From Sanghuangporus weigelae (taxonomy: Eukaryota > Basidiomycota > Agaricomycetes > Hymenochaetales > Hymenochaetaceae): a stretch of 64,000 nucleotides of DNA. The DNA is taken from the NCBI GenBank assembly GCA_033182465.1, contig CP137326.1, forward strand, positions 992,001 to 1,056,000, read 5' to 3'. The translations under genes were made by a program, and so were the position numbers. The notes beneath the pieces are model-generated. The model saw nothing but the letters and a program-made list of their open reading frames with translations, did not search any database and was not told where the DNA came from. Shown one piece after another: positions 17,201 to 29,061 of the stretch (position 1 is the first letter of the stretch; the number at the start of each line of letters is the position of its first letter).

Positions 17201-18120
17201 GCTTCCTTGATTCCCAATTTCGTGGCATACAGCTGGGCGAACTTGCTAACGCGGAATCCCCATCCGTCAATCGCGGAAGCAAACACAACATTCCCTCGTT
17301 CAGGCGCGAAATACAAGTCCTCGTCGTCCTTCTCCTGGAATTCCGCGTCAGCCGAATCCGCATTTTCAACGTTCCCTTCAGAAGCAGCGTCAGCGGTGTT
17401 CGCTTTATTGGCTTTCCTCTCTGCTAAGCGCTTTTCCCGCTCTTCGCGCCAGCGTAAGTCGTCTTCCATGCGTTCGCCTGCGTAGAAAGAACCCATGACC
17501 GCGTTCACCTGTTCCACGACTTGGTTGAGGTGATGGTATGCTTCCACTGGCGATAGCTTCAGCTCCGTGATCAAGCGATCGCATTTGTTCAGAACAAGTA
17601 TGGGTCTGACACGATCTAGCCACGCTTGTCTGAGTACGGCTATCGTCTGCAGCTGATTTAACCAAGTACCTTCCACCCATAAATTGATTTACGTACCTGC
17701 GTACACACGCCTTCAACAACGTCTACCAAGAGAAGCGCACCGTCACACAATCTCGAAGCAGATGAGACCTCTCCCGAGAAATCGACATGCCCAGGTGTAT
17801 CAATCAAGTTGACTACATAAGTCTTCTGAACGCTTCCTGGTGCAATTAGCCCTTAGGTCCCACTAATCTTCGGCAAAATTCTTACCACCGTCTGGAGTCT
17901 TCTCCGCAGCACGAAACCTCAACGACACGGCACTGCTCTCCATCGTAATTCCTCGTTCCTGCTCGTCTTCTCGACTATCCATGTATCTGATCTTTCCCGC
18001 CATTCTGGACGAGATTATATTGTTCGCTGCAAGTAAATAGTCGACAAAAGTCGTTTTGCCATGGTCGACATGACCGATGGTTGTAATGACACGAACATCT
18101 TCAGCTGCAGATGTTGACAT
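14280..18120 (-). CDS. EFL1: EFL1/Ria1 ribosome-maturation GTPase
   Basis: An EF-2-like GTPase of about 1070 residues in roughly a dozen exons. GTPase motifs are clear: G1 [10 protein letters not shown]2 [14 protein letters not shown]3 DTPGHVDF, G4 NKCDR and G5 SAIDGW. The usual EFL1 insertion sits between G4 and G5 (Lys/Glu-rich). Downstream come domain II and III-V segments ([35 protein letters not shown]) and the diagnostic tail [27 protein letters not shown]1 works with Sdo1/SBDS to evict Tif6/eIF6 from pre-60S particles in the cytoplasm. First exons are 17886-18120 and 17697-17836, then one starting at 17652. The intron at 15974-16025 has a GC donor (GCAAGT). The start at 18120 places [14 protein letters not shown] immediately before G1, as in homologues. 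An in-frame ATG lies further upstream. Confidence 0.95.
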
Positions 18121-18288
18121 GCCGCACGGATACACAGACGTAGGAAGTATCTGGCTGGGTGATGAATCATTCTGGCGTGGCCAACAAAATATTTGTTTGA
18201 CGGTCCCGAGACGATCGACACGAAGATCGACGCATACAGTCACTTTGGCCCTTATTCACAATAAACAACATTCAACATTACGATTTTA

Positions 18289-19914
18289 CTAGCTAATGGC
18301 CCGATATAGACTCTCCTTTGCAGTCTCGCCCAATCCTTTACCAATAAAGACCAGCTTCCCTTCCTCCGGCACCCCCAATTCCGATTTCCCATCAACCAGT
18401 GTCATCTCGTACATGCTCCTGACACCTTGCAATACATATTGTTCTCCATCTTTCGTTGAAAAAGATCCTTTGCAGCGGAGTACTTCAACTTTATGGTCGT
18501 CAATCGAGTCGGCCGAAATAGTAGGAAGCAATCCTTCCCAAAGGACAGAGCGGATCCACTCATCTAATCGCTCAACTTGTGCAGCAGATAATCGGCGGCA
18601 CTTGACGTGCATACTTGTTATACCATCATGACGGATTCTTATTCGATCATGGTCGTGGTTGCAATTATCATCATGAACGTGATTCGAGGCCTCCCCGTCG
18701 ATAATCGATGAGGGAAGCGGCTTTGCTGAGTATGCGTCGAGCCCTATAACATATTCCAAGTCTATCTGCGCCATGACTGTTCGATGCAGAGACGCCGTAG
18801 GATTGACCATTCGTATTCTTGTTTCTAATCGATGAATAACGTCATTCGCAGCAACGTCTGTTTTGTTCAAAAGAATGCCATCCGCGGCCGCAATCTGTCT
18901 GTTAAGATTAAGCCACAAAACCCTTGACCGTGCATTTCATGAGCTCACCGAAGACTAATGCCTTCCTCAGCGTCAGCTTGATCCTCATCCATTTGCTAAG
19001 GACACACAAAATCAAGACCTGTCTTCTTGATGGTACAAATGAGTCCATACTTGTTCCCCAAAGACGGCGTCCACCACGCATACTACGCCATCCAAGTATA
19101 TATCCTTGCCGAGGTCTGACGCGTATTCCTCATTTTGCCAGAACATTGCGGCGATCGGGCCTGTAATACTAGTATGCGCTTTGCCCAACCGGCCATAATA
19201 TCGGAAGCAGTGCTTACCTGGATCAGCCAATCCAGTCGTTTCTAGTAAAATATAGTCGAATGCCCCTTTCTTCTTCATAAGCTGCTCAATGGCGGCAAGT
19301 CCTGTATCTTTGATACTGCAACATAGACAGCCATTCGGGAGCTCGAGAAACTCCTGTGATAGCTCTTCCGGATTGTCTAGCCCTCCAGAGACATTTATGG
19401 CCTTAGCTATTTATGCTGATCAGTGGGAGAATTGCGACGTAAACGAATACAAGCGGGCAGCATACCTTCTATATCCTTTGGGAAGCGTTAGATACAACTT
19501 TTGCAAAGAACAAGAAATACACACAGCTGTATCGCCAAACTCGTTCATAATTACAGCTATTCGATAACCATGCCTCTCAGTTAAAATACGCCTACGCTTT
19601 GTTTAGCAAGACTCGACAAGAGAGAGTGTGTTCCAATCTGCTCACTTCAGCAGGGTGCTCTTACCAGCCCCAAGGAAGCCGGAAATGAGAGTACATGGGA
19701 CACGCCCATCGGCCCGTTTTTCTGGAGCAACCTCGTTCTGCGGACTATTCAAGATGATGAAATTCACCTGTGTGTCAGTCCAACACTAAGGAGTGCAAAC
19801 GGGTTCCGCACTCATTGGAATGATCGATGAGAGTTCTGTGTGTGAGATTTCGTCAAATTAAGCACCGAAACTTGATAGTAGGCCAACTTACGGTATATCC
19901 TCCTCGCCAGACAT
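18289..19914 (-). CDS. ZNG1: CobW/COG0523 zinc metallochaperone (ZNG1/CBWD type)
   Basis: A G3E-family P-loop GTPase. Visible motifs are the Walker [24 protein letters not shown], the metal-binding CXCC in [14 protein letters not shown], the base [10 protein letters not shown], and the G4-like LLNKTD. A His/Asp-rich stretch ([10 protein letters not shown]) lies before the C-terminal CobW domain. Eukaryotic members hand zinc to client enzymes such as methionine aminopeptidase 1. Their N-terminal peptide carries a CPELVPI-like interaction motif, while this protein starts MSGEEDIP with an unclear continuation. The ATG at 19912-19914 is well placed, but I could not find a fully consistent splice path between it and the P-loop exon (about 19790-19910). 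Treat the first 30 residues as unresolved. The C-terminal exon 18289-18900 is firm. Confidence 0.85.
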
Positions 19915-20366
19915 CCCTGTCATTCACGTTGGACTGAGTTCAACCGTTATTTCAGACGCTCAGATTAACCTTCGTGTTGGTTAATTCCGAGTTCGGATCA
20001 GATCACGTGCAATTATTCCCTCCTGTGCACGTGCGTGATGTTGCAACACCTGGTCTAATTTTAACAATTTGGTACTGTAATTCTACGTAGCATCGAAAAG
20101 GCATTACATGACACAATATGATTGTAATGCGTGAAATACATTAATGTAGGTATTTTGTAGAGCGATAGACACCTTGAAGGGAACTTGGAGCGTGAGCGAC
20201 CGAATGTTCTCCATCAAAGGACGCGGCGGCCCTTTGGCAGTGTCAGTGGTTACGAAGTTTTTTCCATGTATTCTCAATAACAATTCTCGGTTCTTGTCCG
20301 GAACAGTAACAATCCAGATTATCTCTCGGTATTTTCTCGTTATTCCGCACTCTTCACACCCGCCAG
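19915..20366. promoter_or_regulatory. divergent ZNG1/GUK1 promoter with two CACGTG
   Basis: 452 bp shared 5' region of two divergent genes. CACGTG palindromes at 20004-20009 and 20028-20033 are 24 bp apart. The rest is AT-rich with no coding signal. Confidence 0.55.
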
Positions 20367-21104
20367 ATGGCGTCCTTCGCCCGCCCGCTTGTCATCTCTG
20401 GCCCGAGTGGCACGGGGAAGAGCACTCTCCTCAACCGGCTCTTCCAAGAGTACCCTAGCAAATTCGGGTTTAGTGTCTCCCGTAGGTCTCTACACCTCCT
20501 GAGAAACCTATCGATCCTCGAGTCTGACTGCATCGCGTAGACACGACGCGACAGCCACGCGCAGGCGAGGAAGATGGCAAGGCGTACCACTTCGTGGACA
20601 AAGAGGCGTTCCTCAAGCTTCGGGGCGAGAACGGGTTCATCGAGACCGCCGAGTTTGCCGGAAACTATTACGGAACAAGCAAGCTTGCCGTCAAGAATGT
20701 TCATGACGAAGGTCGGAGGTGCATTCTTGACATCGAGTCTCAAGTGCGCACAGTCACCCACACGCATCTACTGGTTGCTAACTGATCTGATCTAATCTCA
20801 GGGCGTCCGACAAGTCAAGAACACAGACCTCGGCCCTGTCTATCTCTTCATATCACCTCCGAACATGGAGACTCTCAAAGCACGACTATGCGGACGAGGT
20901 ACAGACAGCGAAGAAGCCATTCAAAGGCGTTTACGAACTGCCGTTGCAGAGATCGAGTATGCAAAGACGGGAGCTCATGACATTGTCATCATCAACGACG
21001 ATTTAGATCGGGCATATGAGAAGCTCAGAAAAGTAGCCCTGGGAGAGGATGTTGAATCAGATGTCCTGCCTCCCTTGTTGACCGATGAAGACTTGACTGT
21101 ATAG
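20367..21104 (+). CDS. GUK1: guanylate kinase
   Basis: Three exons (20367-20481, 20541-20743, 20802-21104) sum to 621 nt (206 residues), the usual length for eukaryotic GMP kinases. The P-loop GPSGTGKST is at residues 10-18. It is followed by [22 protein letters not shown], which supplies GMP-binding residues, then [15 protein letters not shown] and the lid segment [20 protein letters not shown]. The enzyme phosphorylates GMP to GDP with ATP in the cytosol and feeds GTP and GDP-mannose pools. The 3' end faces MAK16, with about 96 bp between stops. Confidence 0.96.
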
Positions 21105-21200
21105 TCTGTAGCACATCACAAGCGCGCTGGTATAATAATCCATTCAGCAACGACAAAGGCTAGACAAATGTGAATCGTAGCAAGAAAGTCATGTAATAGG

Positions 21201-22451
21201 TCAATGTGCAATCGCGTCCCTCGCGGCAGGAACGAATTCCTGTTCGTACTCGACTTCCACGCGTGGACCACCTGTAAAGATTCAGAGTTGGCATCAATAA
21301 AATCAAGAGTCGGATTATTTGGCTCACGTTTTGGCTTCTTCTCTGGTCTCTTCGTAACCTTCGGAGGCTTGGGAGCTTTTCGCTTGCCCTTCGTCCTCGG
21401 CGCCTCTTCTTCAGAATCCACTTCTTCGTCCTCTTCAGATACTTCCTCCAAATCTTCCAGGTCATCTTCACTCTCCTCCCCACTCAAATCGCTCACAAAT
21501 TCCCTTTCATTATCCCACTCCTCCTCATCCTCCATATCCTCTTCAAGTTCTTCCTCTTCCTCATACTCTTCCTCCGTCTCGTCGTCCTGCATGTCTTCCA
21601 ATCCTTCAACACGAATGGCTTCCTTGTCCGCCTTCCCTCGTGATTGGTCAAGCACCGCCTGCCAGACTTGCTCGTTCACGTTCAACGGTGCATCACCGTA
21701 TGCTTTTGATTTTAGTCTCTCAAGAAGTTCCTTTTCTATCGAACGCTCGAGATGCGCTGCGGAAAGGGCTTTACGTTCTCTCGTGGCTTCTCGTCGTTCA
21801 AGTTTCTTTTTGACGCCGACGAGTTTTGTCCTGAGAAATTACAATAAATATCTGGCACTCTGACGATGAAAGATGCATAACGCACTGTTGTCGCAGCTTC
21901 ATCCGCCGCATTTTGATAAGATATTGAGTAATCTTCGTCACTCGTTGCTTGCATTTGTGTATCAAGAAATTTGGCCAGTAGATTAGCTCTTTGTCAATCT
22001 TTCATAAAATAAATTTAGCATTTGTCGCTGGTGAGTTGAGACTGGAGCACACGTACCTGCTGTAAAGCCATAGTGTAGTTGTTCGACAACTTTATCCGCT
22101 CCCACATGTGTTTCGGACTGTGCGCGCGTTCTATCGTCTTCACGTATAGGTACAGAACACCTAATGGAGGACATCCAGTCAGAACTCATTTTCCAAGATA
22201 TGGCTAGCCACTGACCCTCTTTTTCGCGTACAGTAGCATATCGCGAATTCGCAAGAGGACACGACTGTCTATTGCAGAAACCAGTGACATTATACTCGTT
22301 TCTGCAAAAGTTTTGTGTATTGGTCCTACAAAACGTAAGTGTAAGTTGAGGAATTGTTCGAAACTTCCTAAGGAGCGAATGAGGCGCACTTGACTTTGTA
22401 AGAACAGAATTGTGTGTTTATAACCGACCAGATCACGTCGTCGCTCTGCAT
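21201..22451 (-). CDS. MAK16: ribosome biogenesis protein Mak16
   Basis: Six exons (22390-22451, 22216-22325, 22057-22160, 21886-21998, 21328-21830, 21201-21271) sum to 963 nt (320 residues). The N-terminal half is highly conserved: [57 protein letters not shown] and [10 protein letters not shown]-type [18 protein letters not shown]. It then runs through [15 protein letters not shown] and [14 protein letters not shown]. The C-terminal part is a long Glu/Asp run followed by a Lys-rich nuclear-signal-like patch. A last exon encodes [18 protein letters not shown]. Mak16 is a nucleolar component of early pre-60S particles. The last junction (donor GTGAGC at 21327, acceptor at 21272) replaces a longer open reading that reads through. 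Confidence 0.95.
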
Positions 22452-22701
22452 ATTTTGAGGAGGACGCCGACGGACGGTGCACGAAGGAATTTCGGTGCAG
22501 GTCAGCAAGCGGCAAATAAATCTTTACAGAAGGATCGCCGCTACTATTTTGGAGATCGGCGAGCTGATCACCTCGACCTTCAATTAGCTCTTCCCTTCAA
22601 GTTCTTACCACATCAACCTCCTTGACGGCATTCTATCTAGACTCGTCGATTCAGCGGACGCATTATTTCAGAGGATCATATGGCTGTTTGTTGTGTGGCT
22701 T
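22452..22701. promoter_or_regulatory. MAK16/PRP2 bidirectional promoter
   Basis: 250 bp between two divergent ATGs. Both genes are housekeeping RNA-processing genes, so shared control is plausible. I saw no CACGTG here and no clear TATA box. Confidence 0.45.
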
Positions 22702-25700
22702 ATGGCGGACCTTGAACGATACATTAGCGACAATGCTCTCCGAGTAAGTATACTTAACCTCTCATTGTGTAGTTTAGTTCTGAGAACTCTCTACAGATTT
22801 TCGGTCTATCGGACAAAACTATCGTGGACTATGTCATAGCATCAGGTAGGTCCCGCTGCTCCCTGAAGGGCATGGAATCTTTGCTGATGCGGCTTTCAAT
22901 CCAGCGTCATCCGCAAAGTCTGCACAATCGCTCTTCTCTTCTCTCCATGCATACGGGCTGCCAAACACACCAGACGCGCACGAATTCGTAAGCGAGGTCT
23001 ATTCTCGTGTTCCCCGAAAGAACAGACACAAGAGCTCATCCGACGCTGCGCGCAAACAAGCAGAGAAAGAAGCTAAGGCGCTTAGAGTACAGAAATACTC
23101 GTTCATCGAAGACGATGATGGCGTCGATACTGGTATTGCAACTTCCCAGAAGGACAAGAGCAAATCCAATGGCAAGGAGTCTCGTCCAAAAGAAAAAGAG
23201 AAGAAAGAACGACATGTGAGGAAACGAGAGACAGATGGACATGATTGGGAAAGTGACGAAGAAGGGGAAATCGCTCGAAAGAGACTGAGGGGTGAAACGG
23301 ATGAGCCTCGAAGAGGAGAGGGTGAGCCATCCGAAGAAGAAGTGATGGAGACTCCAGAGCAAGAGGCAGAACGGAAGGAACGCGAACGCTTACGAGACGT
23401 TGAGGAGCGGGATGCGTTCGCTGAACGAATGCGAGATCGCGACAAGGACAAGACAAAGAAAGTCATCGAGGATCGGTCGTCAACGAAAGGTGCGGCAGCA
23501 GAGGCTGTAAAACGCAGACAACTAGCAGATGACACTACTGCTCGCGTTGCTGCACTCCCATCCCTTCGCGAGCGTTCACGCCAGGACTATTTATCCAAAC
23601 GTGAACTACAACAGATCGAACTCCTGAGAAAAGAGATTGCAGATGATGAAGCACTTTTCAAGGGGATGAAAATCTCGAAGAAGGAGAAGCGCGAATTGGA
23701 ACACAAAAAAGAAGTCCTTCGCCTCGCTGAGGAACGAATGAAGATTGACGACCGGTACGAGGGATACCAGATGCCCGAGGACTACATAACCGAGCAAGGG
23801 AAAATCGACCGCAAGAAGAAGGAATCAGTACTTTATCAGCGGTACGAGGAGGCAAAGCCCAAAGATGACCAGTTCGTAACAGATGTCGATCAATGGGAGG
23901 CGAGTCAGACGAAGCACAGTACGTTCAAGGTCGGGGCAATAGATAAGCCAGAGATGGTAGATGACTACGAATACGTTTTTGACGAGAGTCAGACTATTCA
24001 GTTTGTGCTCGGGAATACGATGGCTGAAGATTCTGGTCTGAGTCCTGCCGATCGACTTCTCAGACAACAGATCGAGGAGGCGGAGAAACGCGGTATGTCT
24101 TTATTTACTTCTTTGAAGAATGACGTTTGAATGCTGATCATAATAATTATCAGCTCAAACCATCGATGACACCAGAAAATCGCTCCCCATCTACCACTTC
24201 CGCGACCAATTACTAGAAGCAATAAAAGAGCACCAAGTGCTTATTGTAGTCGCTGAGACCGGGTCAGGCAAAACGACACAACTTCCTCAATACCTACATG
24301 AGGCAGGCTACACTGCGAATAGCATGAAAGTCGGCTGCACTCAGCCTCGACGTGTAGCTGCGATGAGTGTGGCAGCTCGCGTCGCAGAAGAAATGGGTAC
24401 GAAGCTTGGGTACGAAGTCGGTTACTCAATTCGTTTCGAAGACTGCACGAGCGATAAGACTGTGCTCAAGTACATGACGGACGGCATGCTCCTCCGAGAA
24501 TTCCTGACTGAGCCTGATCTTGCTGGGTATTCTGCGCTTATCATTGACGAAGCACACGAAAGAACGCTCAGTACGGATATTTTGTTTGCGCTTGTGAAGG
24601 TGAGCAAAACTGACCGCGTCTCTTCCAATATTATTATCAGAAAACTGATGGGCATCGTAGGACATAGTTCGATTCCGGCCGGATCTACGTTTACTGATTT
24701 CAAGCGCTACGCTAGCCGCAGAGAAGTTCAGCGAATACTTCGACAACGCACCAGTATTCTATGGTGAGTTCGTAAGGTATACATAAACAGATTTTACGAA
24801 AGCTAACCATATGTCTCGTCAGTTCCTGGTCGTCGATATCCTGTCGACATTCACTATACTCCACAACCCGAAGCCAACTACCTTCACGCCGCCATCACTA
24901 CAGTCTTCCAAATTCACACCACGCAACCAAAAGGCGACATCCTTGTGTTTTTAACCGTATATACCTTCTTCTTTCTTCTTTTTCCAAACATCATGCTAAC
25001 CATACTTGTACAGGGTCAAGACGAAATCGAAGCAGCACAGGAAAACTTGACCGAAACTGCACGTGCTTTAGGGAATAAAGTCGCAGAACTGATCATCTGT
25101 CCGATTTACGCGAACCTTCCCAGTGAAATGCAGGCGAAGATCTTCGAACCGACCCCGGAAGGCGCAAGGAAGGTTGTTCTGGCGACGAATATCGCGGAAA
25201 CATCTATTACGATAGATGGCGTCGTGTTTGTCATCGATCCAGGATTCGTGAAACAGAACTCGTACAATCCGAGAACCGGGATGTCTTCGCTTGTCGTAGT
25301 ACCTGTGAGTCGGTAATTGCTGCAGATACTGGAAGGCGTATTGAATCTTCATTCTCAGTGTTCAAGAGCTTCTGCGAATCAACGCGCTGGACGAGCAGGC
25401 CGTGTAGGACCTGGAAAGGCTTTCCGGCTTTACACGAAGTGGGCTTTCAACAACGAGCTCGAGGAAGATACTGTACCTGAAATCCAGCGTACGAACTTAG
25501 GAATGATCGTCCTCGTGCTGAAATCGCTCGGCATCAACGACCTCATCGGGTTTGAATTCATGGATCCACCTCCCGGCGAGACGTTAATGCGTGCGTTGGA
25601 GCTCTTGTATGCACTTGGAGCATTGAACGATCGAGGTGAACTAACAAAGCTCGGACGACGAATGGCCGAGTTCCCTGTCGACCCGATGTTATCCAAAGCT

Positions 25701-26478
25701 ATAATCACAAGCGAAAGCTACTCGTGTACAGATGAAGTCCTCACCATCATCGCCATGCTTTCTGAATCTGGGTCCATCTTCTACCGCCCCAAGGACAAGA
25801 AGCTTCATGCAGACCAAGCGCGTCAGAACTTCGTCCGTCCAGGCGGAGACCACTTCACTTTGCTCAACGTATGGGAACAATGGGCGGATACGAATTATTC
25901 GCAGCAGTTCTGTTACGAGCAGTTCTTGCAGTACAAGAGTTTGAATCGTGCGCGGGATATCCGAGATCAACTGGCCGGTCTATGCGAGCGTGTTGAGATC
26001 GTCATTCAGTCGAATCCAAACAGCAACGACATCATGCCTATACAGAAGGCAATCACTTCGGGATATTTCTATAATACTGTAAGTTCGCTCTACAATCCGT
26101 TTTTGAAGCAACATCCTTATACATTTTGTATCCTCAGGCACGCTTACAGAAAAGCGGAGACTCATACCGGACACTTAAGACCAATCAAACGGTGTATATC
26201 CATCCATCTTCAAGTCTCTTCCAACATCAACCTCCAGTCAAATTCGTTCTATACTATGAGCTTGTGATGACATCGAAGTCGTATATGCGACAACTAATGG
26301 AGATTAAACCGTCGTGGTTATTAGAAGGTGCGGTCGCTCTCGCCTCCGGGTATACTCCTCATCTGACCTACTCTCTACAGTCGCTCCACATTTCTTCAAG
26401 CCCGCCGATCTGGAGCAGCTCGCTACCGGAGACAAAAAGATGCCAAAAACCATCGGCGCCTCATCATCCGCAACATAG
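22702..26478 (+). CDS. PRP2: DEAH-box spliceosomal ATPase Prp2/DHX16
   Basis: Ten exons (22702-22743, 22797-22845, 22905-24092, 24154-24599, 24661-24763, 24823-24956, 25014-25304, 25359-26078, 26138-26327, 26381-26478) sum to 3261 nt (1086 residues). The N-terminal 400 residues are charged (Arg/Lys/Glu-rich) with a small helical module at the start. The helicase core shows motif [10 protein letters not shown], Ia [61 protein letters not shown] and [20 protein letters not shown]. The HA2 and OB-fold regions follow. Prp2/DHX16 remodels the activated spliceosome just before the first step. The SAT motif reads [14 protein letters not shown], which fits this subfamily. Confidence 0.95.
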
Positions 26479-26599
26479 CATTTATTTTACATACATTCAC
26501 ATCTTTTCTTTCATAATCACAGCGGCCACAAGAATATTATGTATTGTACATGTTGTTTTCGTTGATGTTGCATTCTGCTTTACTGTTCCTGCCTTGCAA

Positions 26600-27119
26600 T
26601 TATTCGGTGATCTGAACTTTGTTCTGGCGAATGATATGCGATCAGCTGGATATAAGCGCTTCTGCACCCAAGCAAATCTACCTTGTAGAAGGCGACGTAA
26701 CCCTCGATGTTCTTTGCTTTCTCCTTAACACTTGGGTAGTACCTGTTTCGGCTCTTAGCTACGCAGAAAGCCATCGCAGTGCGCAAGCATAGTAGTGTTG
26801 CTTACCAAGCGACGTCTTTGACGGTTTGCCCACCAGCATCTGTACTGTAGTAGGATGCGGTCCTTATACTTGTCGTTCAGAAAGCTTAAATTGTGGTCCT
26901 TTAATTTAGCTCACCCTTTCCAAGGACAGATTGTGCTATATGAGTTGAATTGTCACCACTCTGGTAGTTTCAAAGTAATATTAATGCTTCGTACCTGGTA
27001 TCCGAAGGCTTCATCAAATCAAGATTAACAGAGTCGGGAGGAAAGTAGTGATTTCCCTCTACCACTATCGTGTCCGAGGACTCTGCGAGGACCGTGTTGT
27101 TCAGAGCTACTTTGACCAT
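26600..27119 (-). CDS. DUF427 domain protein
   Basis: A small single-domain protein of about 95 residues. The first exon 26995-27119 encodes MVKVALNNTVLAESSDTIVVEGNHYFPPDS. Later exons give ICPWKGTASYYSTDAGGQTVKD, AWYYPSVKEKAKNIEGYVAFYK and a final short exon NKVQITE ending at 26600. This CPWKG..YY...AWYYP..AFYK pattern is the DUF427 fold, found in bacteria and fungi and with no firm biochemical role. Introns split nearly every conserved block, so single open frames show only pieces. It is divergent from HUT1 with a 229-bp shared promoter containing CACGTG. Confidence 0.88.
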
Positions 27120-27348
27120 GATGGGCAATACTGACTCGGAGTAAACTAACTAGACCTTGCCGAATTGGAACATAACCTCGGAATGATCGACGCGCCAATC
27201 ATTAGATGCACGTGACGCCGGACACGTAGCGCGACGCGCTGGCACTCTTCACTTCACTACTACAGCATATAAATGGACTCCCGTTAGAACTTGACTGCAA
27301 CTTATTCACCATTCTCTCTTTTTCCCTATTGCAGCCTGAGTGCGCTCA
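27120..27348. promoter_or_regulatory. DUF427/HUT1 bidirectional promoter
   Basis: 229 bp between divergent starts. It holds a CACGTG at 27209-27214 and a TATAAA at 27268-27273, about 76 bp upstream of the HUT1 ATG. A pyrimidine-rich leader precedes that ATG. Confidence 0.6.
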
Positions 27349-28863
27349 ATGGCTTTGCTAAGGTATGCTAGTGTATAGCATCATTGGCTGAGACTATAAC
27401 ATATGGATTCACAGGCTAGCGGTATGCGTGGGCGGCGTCTACACCATGTTCCTTGTAAGCGTTTAGGATTTGTCTTGCAGGACTGTATCTTATGATGTTC
27501 TTAAGGTATGGGCAATAGCCCAGGAGCGATGTGAGCTCTTCGAAAAGCTAATTGACTATGCCAATACTCAAGCTATTTCGACCCTCAGTATCCGTCCCAT
27601 TCACCAACAGAGATGGCACTAAATCAGAGAAATTCCGGTCTGCATTAATTATGAGCATCTGCCAGAGTGCATTTAGCGTCGTGTCTTCCTTCATCTACAT
27701 TCTCTTGCGACGAAAACCCGGCGAATCCTTGCGCTCTGCTCTCGGTCTCGATCCAACGCGCGCCAAGTCGAAGTCGGTCGCGCCATACAAGCCCGCTGTG
27801 AACAGCATCAGTCCAAAATCCCAAATGAATGGGAACGGACATGCTAATGGCTCAGCGCACTCGAATCCTTCCTCTTTCGAAACTGCGGCTATTCGAAAAG
27901 CATTATTGGTCCGTTATCTCCAATGTGCACTATTCATTACGTCGGCGGCACCATTCGGTTTCGCTGCTCTTGCACATATCTCATATCCTGCGATGGTTCT
28001 GGGAAAGTCATGCAAACTCGTACCCGTAATGCTCATGAACGTTCTCTTATACCAACGACGCTTCGCTCGCCACAAGTACCTCGTCGTCGCTCTCGTTACA
28101 ACGGGAATTACTATGTTCATGGGTTTTGGTGATCAGAAATCTGGAAAGGGTCACAGCTCTGGCTCGGATGAAACGAAAGGCTCAAGTATCATCGGCATTG
28201 CATATCTTCTCATCAACCTCGCATTAGACGGCGCTACAAATTCCACTCAGGACGAAATCTTCGATCGGTACAGCGTAACCGGCCAACAAATGATGTTCTG
28301 GATAAACGTCATGTCTACGATCGTCACAACTATCATCGCTCTTCTTCCTTTACCTTATATACCCGTCCTGCACCCATCCGCCAGTTGGAGTTCTGAACTA
28401 TCGAATGTTCTGCAGTTCATGCGTGAACATCCGGGTGTCCTTTCTCCACTCCTGCAATTTGCATTTACTGGTTCCCTCGGCCAGCTCTTCATCTTTGAAA
28501 CTCTCCAGCATTTCGGCAGTCTCACACTCGTGTTCGTATCCAACGCCTTCCTCCAATCTTATTTCTCCTCATTCTTCTGCACTTTTCATAGGACAATCAC
28601 ACTGACTCGCAAGATGTTTACAATGATCCTGTCTGTGGTAATTTATAACCACAAACTCACTCTTGGACAATGGGCAGGTGCAGCTGTTGTCTTCGCTGGA
28701 ATTTCCGTAGAAGCATGGATCAAGCGAAGAGGTACGCTTGTGCTTACTAAATTCATTTGTGGATGCTAATGACCTCTCTTGGAATCCCCTGGATGAAATT
28801 ACAGACGTACATGCAAAACGAGTCATGCAGGAGAAAGAAAGAGCGGAGCTGAAGAACTTATGA
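27349..28863 (+). CDS. HUT1: UDP-galactose transporter, Hut1/SLC35B1 family
   Basis: Six exons (27349-27362, 27415-27454, 27506-27530, 27589-28531, 28592-28731, 28805-28863) sum to 1221 nt (406 residues). The first helix is LAVCVGGVYTMFLVWAIAQERL. About ten hydrophobic helices follow, with SLC35B motifs ISYPAMVLGKSCKLVPVMLM, DGATNSTQDEIF, FGSLTLVTITLTRKMFTMILSVV and the last helix WAGAAVVFAG. SLC35B1/Hut1 proteins sit in the ER and exchange nucleotide sugars or, in animals, ATP/ADP. The very small exons 1-3 (14, 40 and 25 nt) and the far acceptor at 27588 are needed to keep frame; the nearer acceptor at 27572 breaks it. The C-terminus is charged and cytosolic (ERAELKNL). Confidence 0.93.
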
Positions 28864-29061
28864 TAAACCATAAAAGAACTTTCCTATAGGCCCGGGGTTG
28901 TTTGCGAACACTTGATGTAGAGTAGAACCACTAGAGTAATACATACAAATGAGGAAGTAAATTACAGTTTGCAAAGCGACAGAGCTGGCTTGACAAGCAG
29001 GGGACACCGTGAAGAAAAGAACGTAAATGCGAGAATGAGGAATGGCGCTATACCAGCAGGA

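Noticed and set aside
21204-21863. 219-codon serine-rich + frame
   Set aside because: Antisense of the acidic tail of MAK16; GAA/GAG runs read as TTC/CTC serine-rich on the other strand.
22999-23535. 178-codon serine-rich frame antisense to PRP2
   Set aside because: Mirror of the Arg/Lys/Glu-rich N-terminal region of PRP2; low complexity, no splice support.
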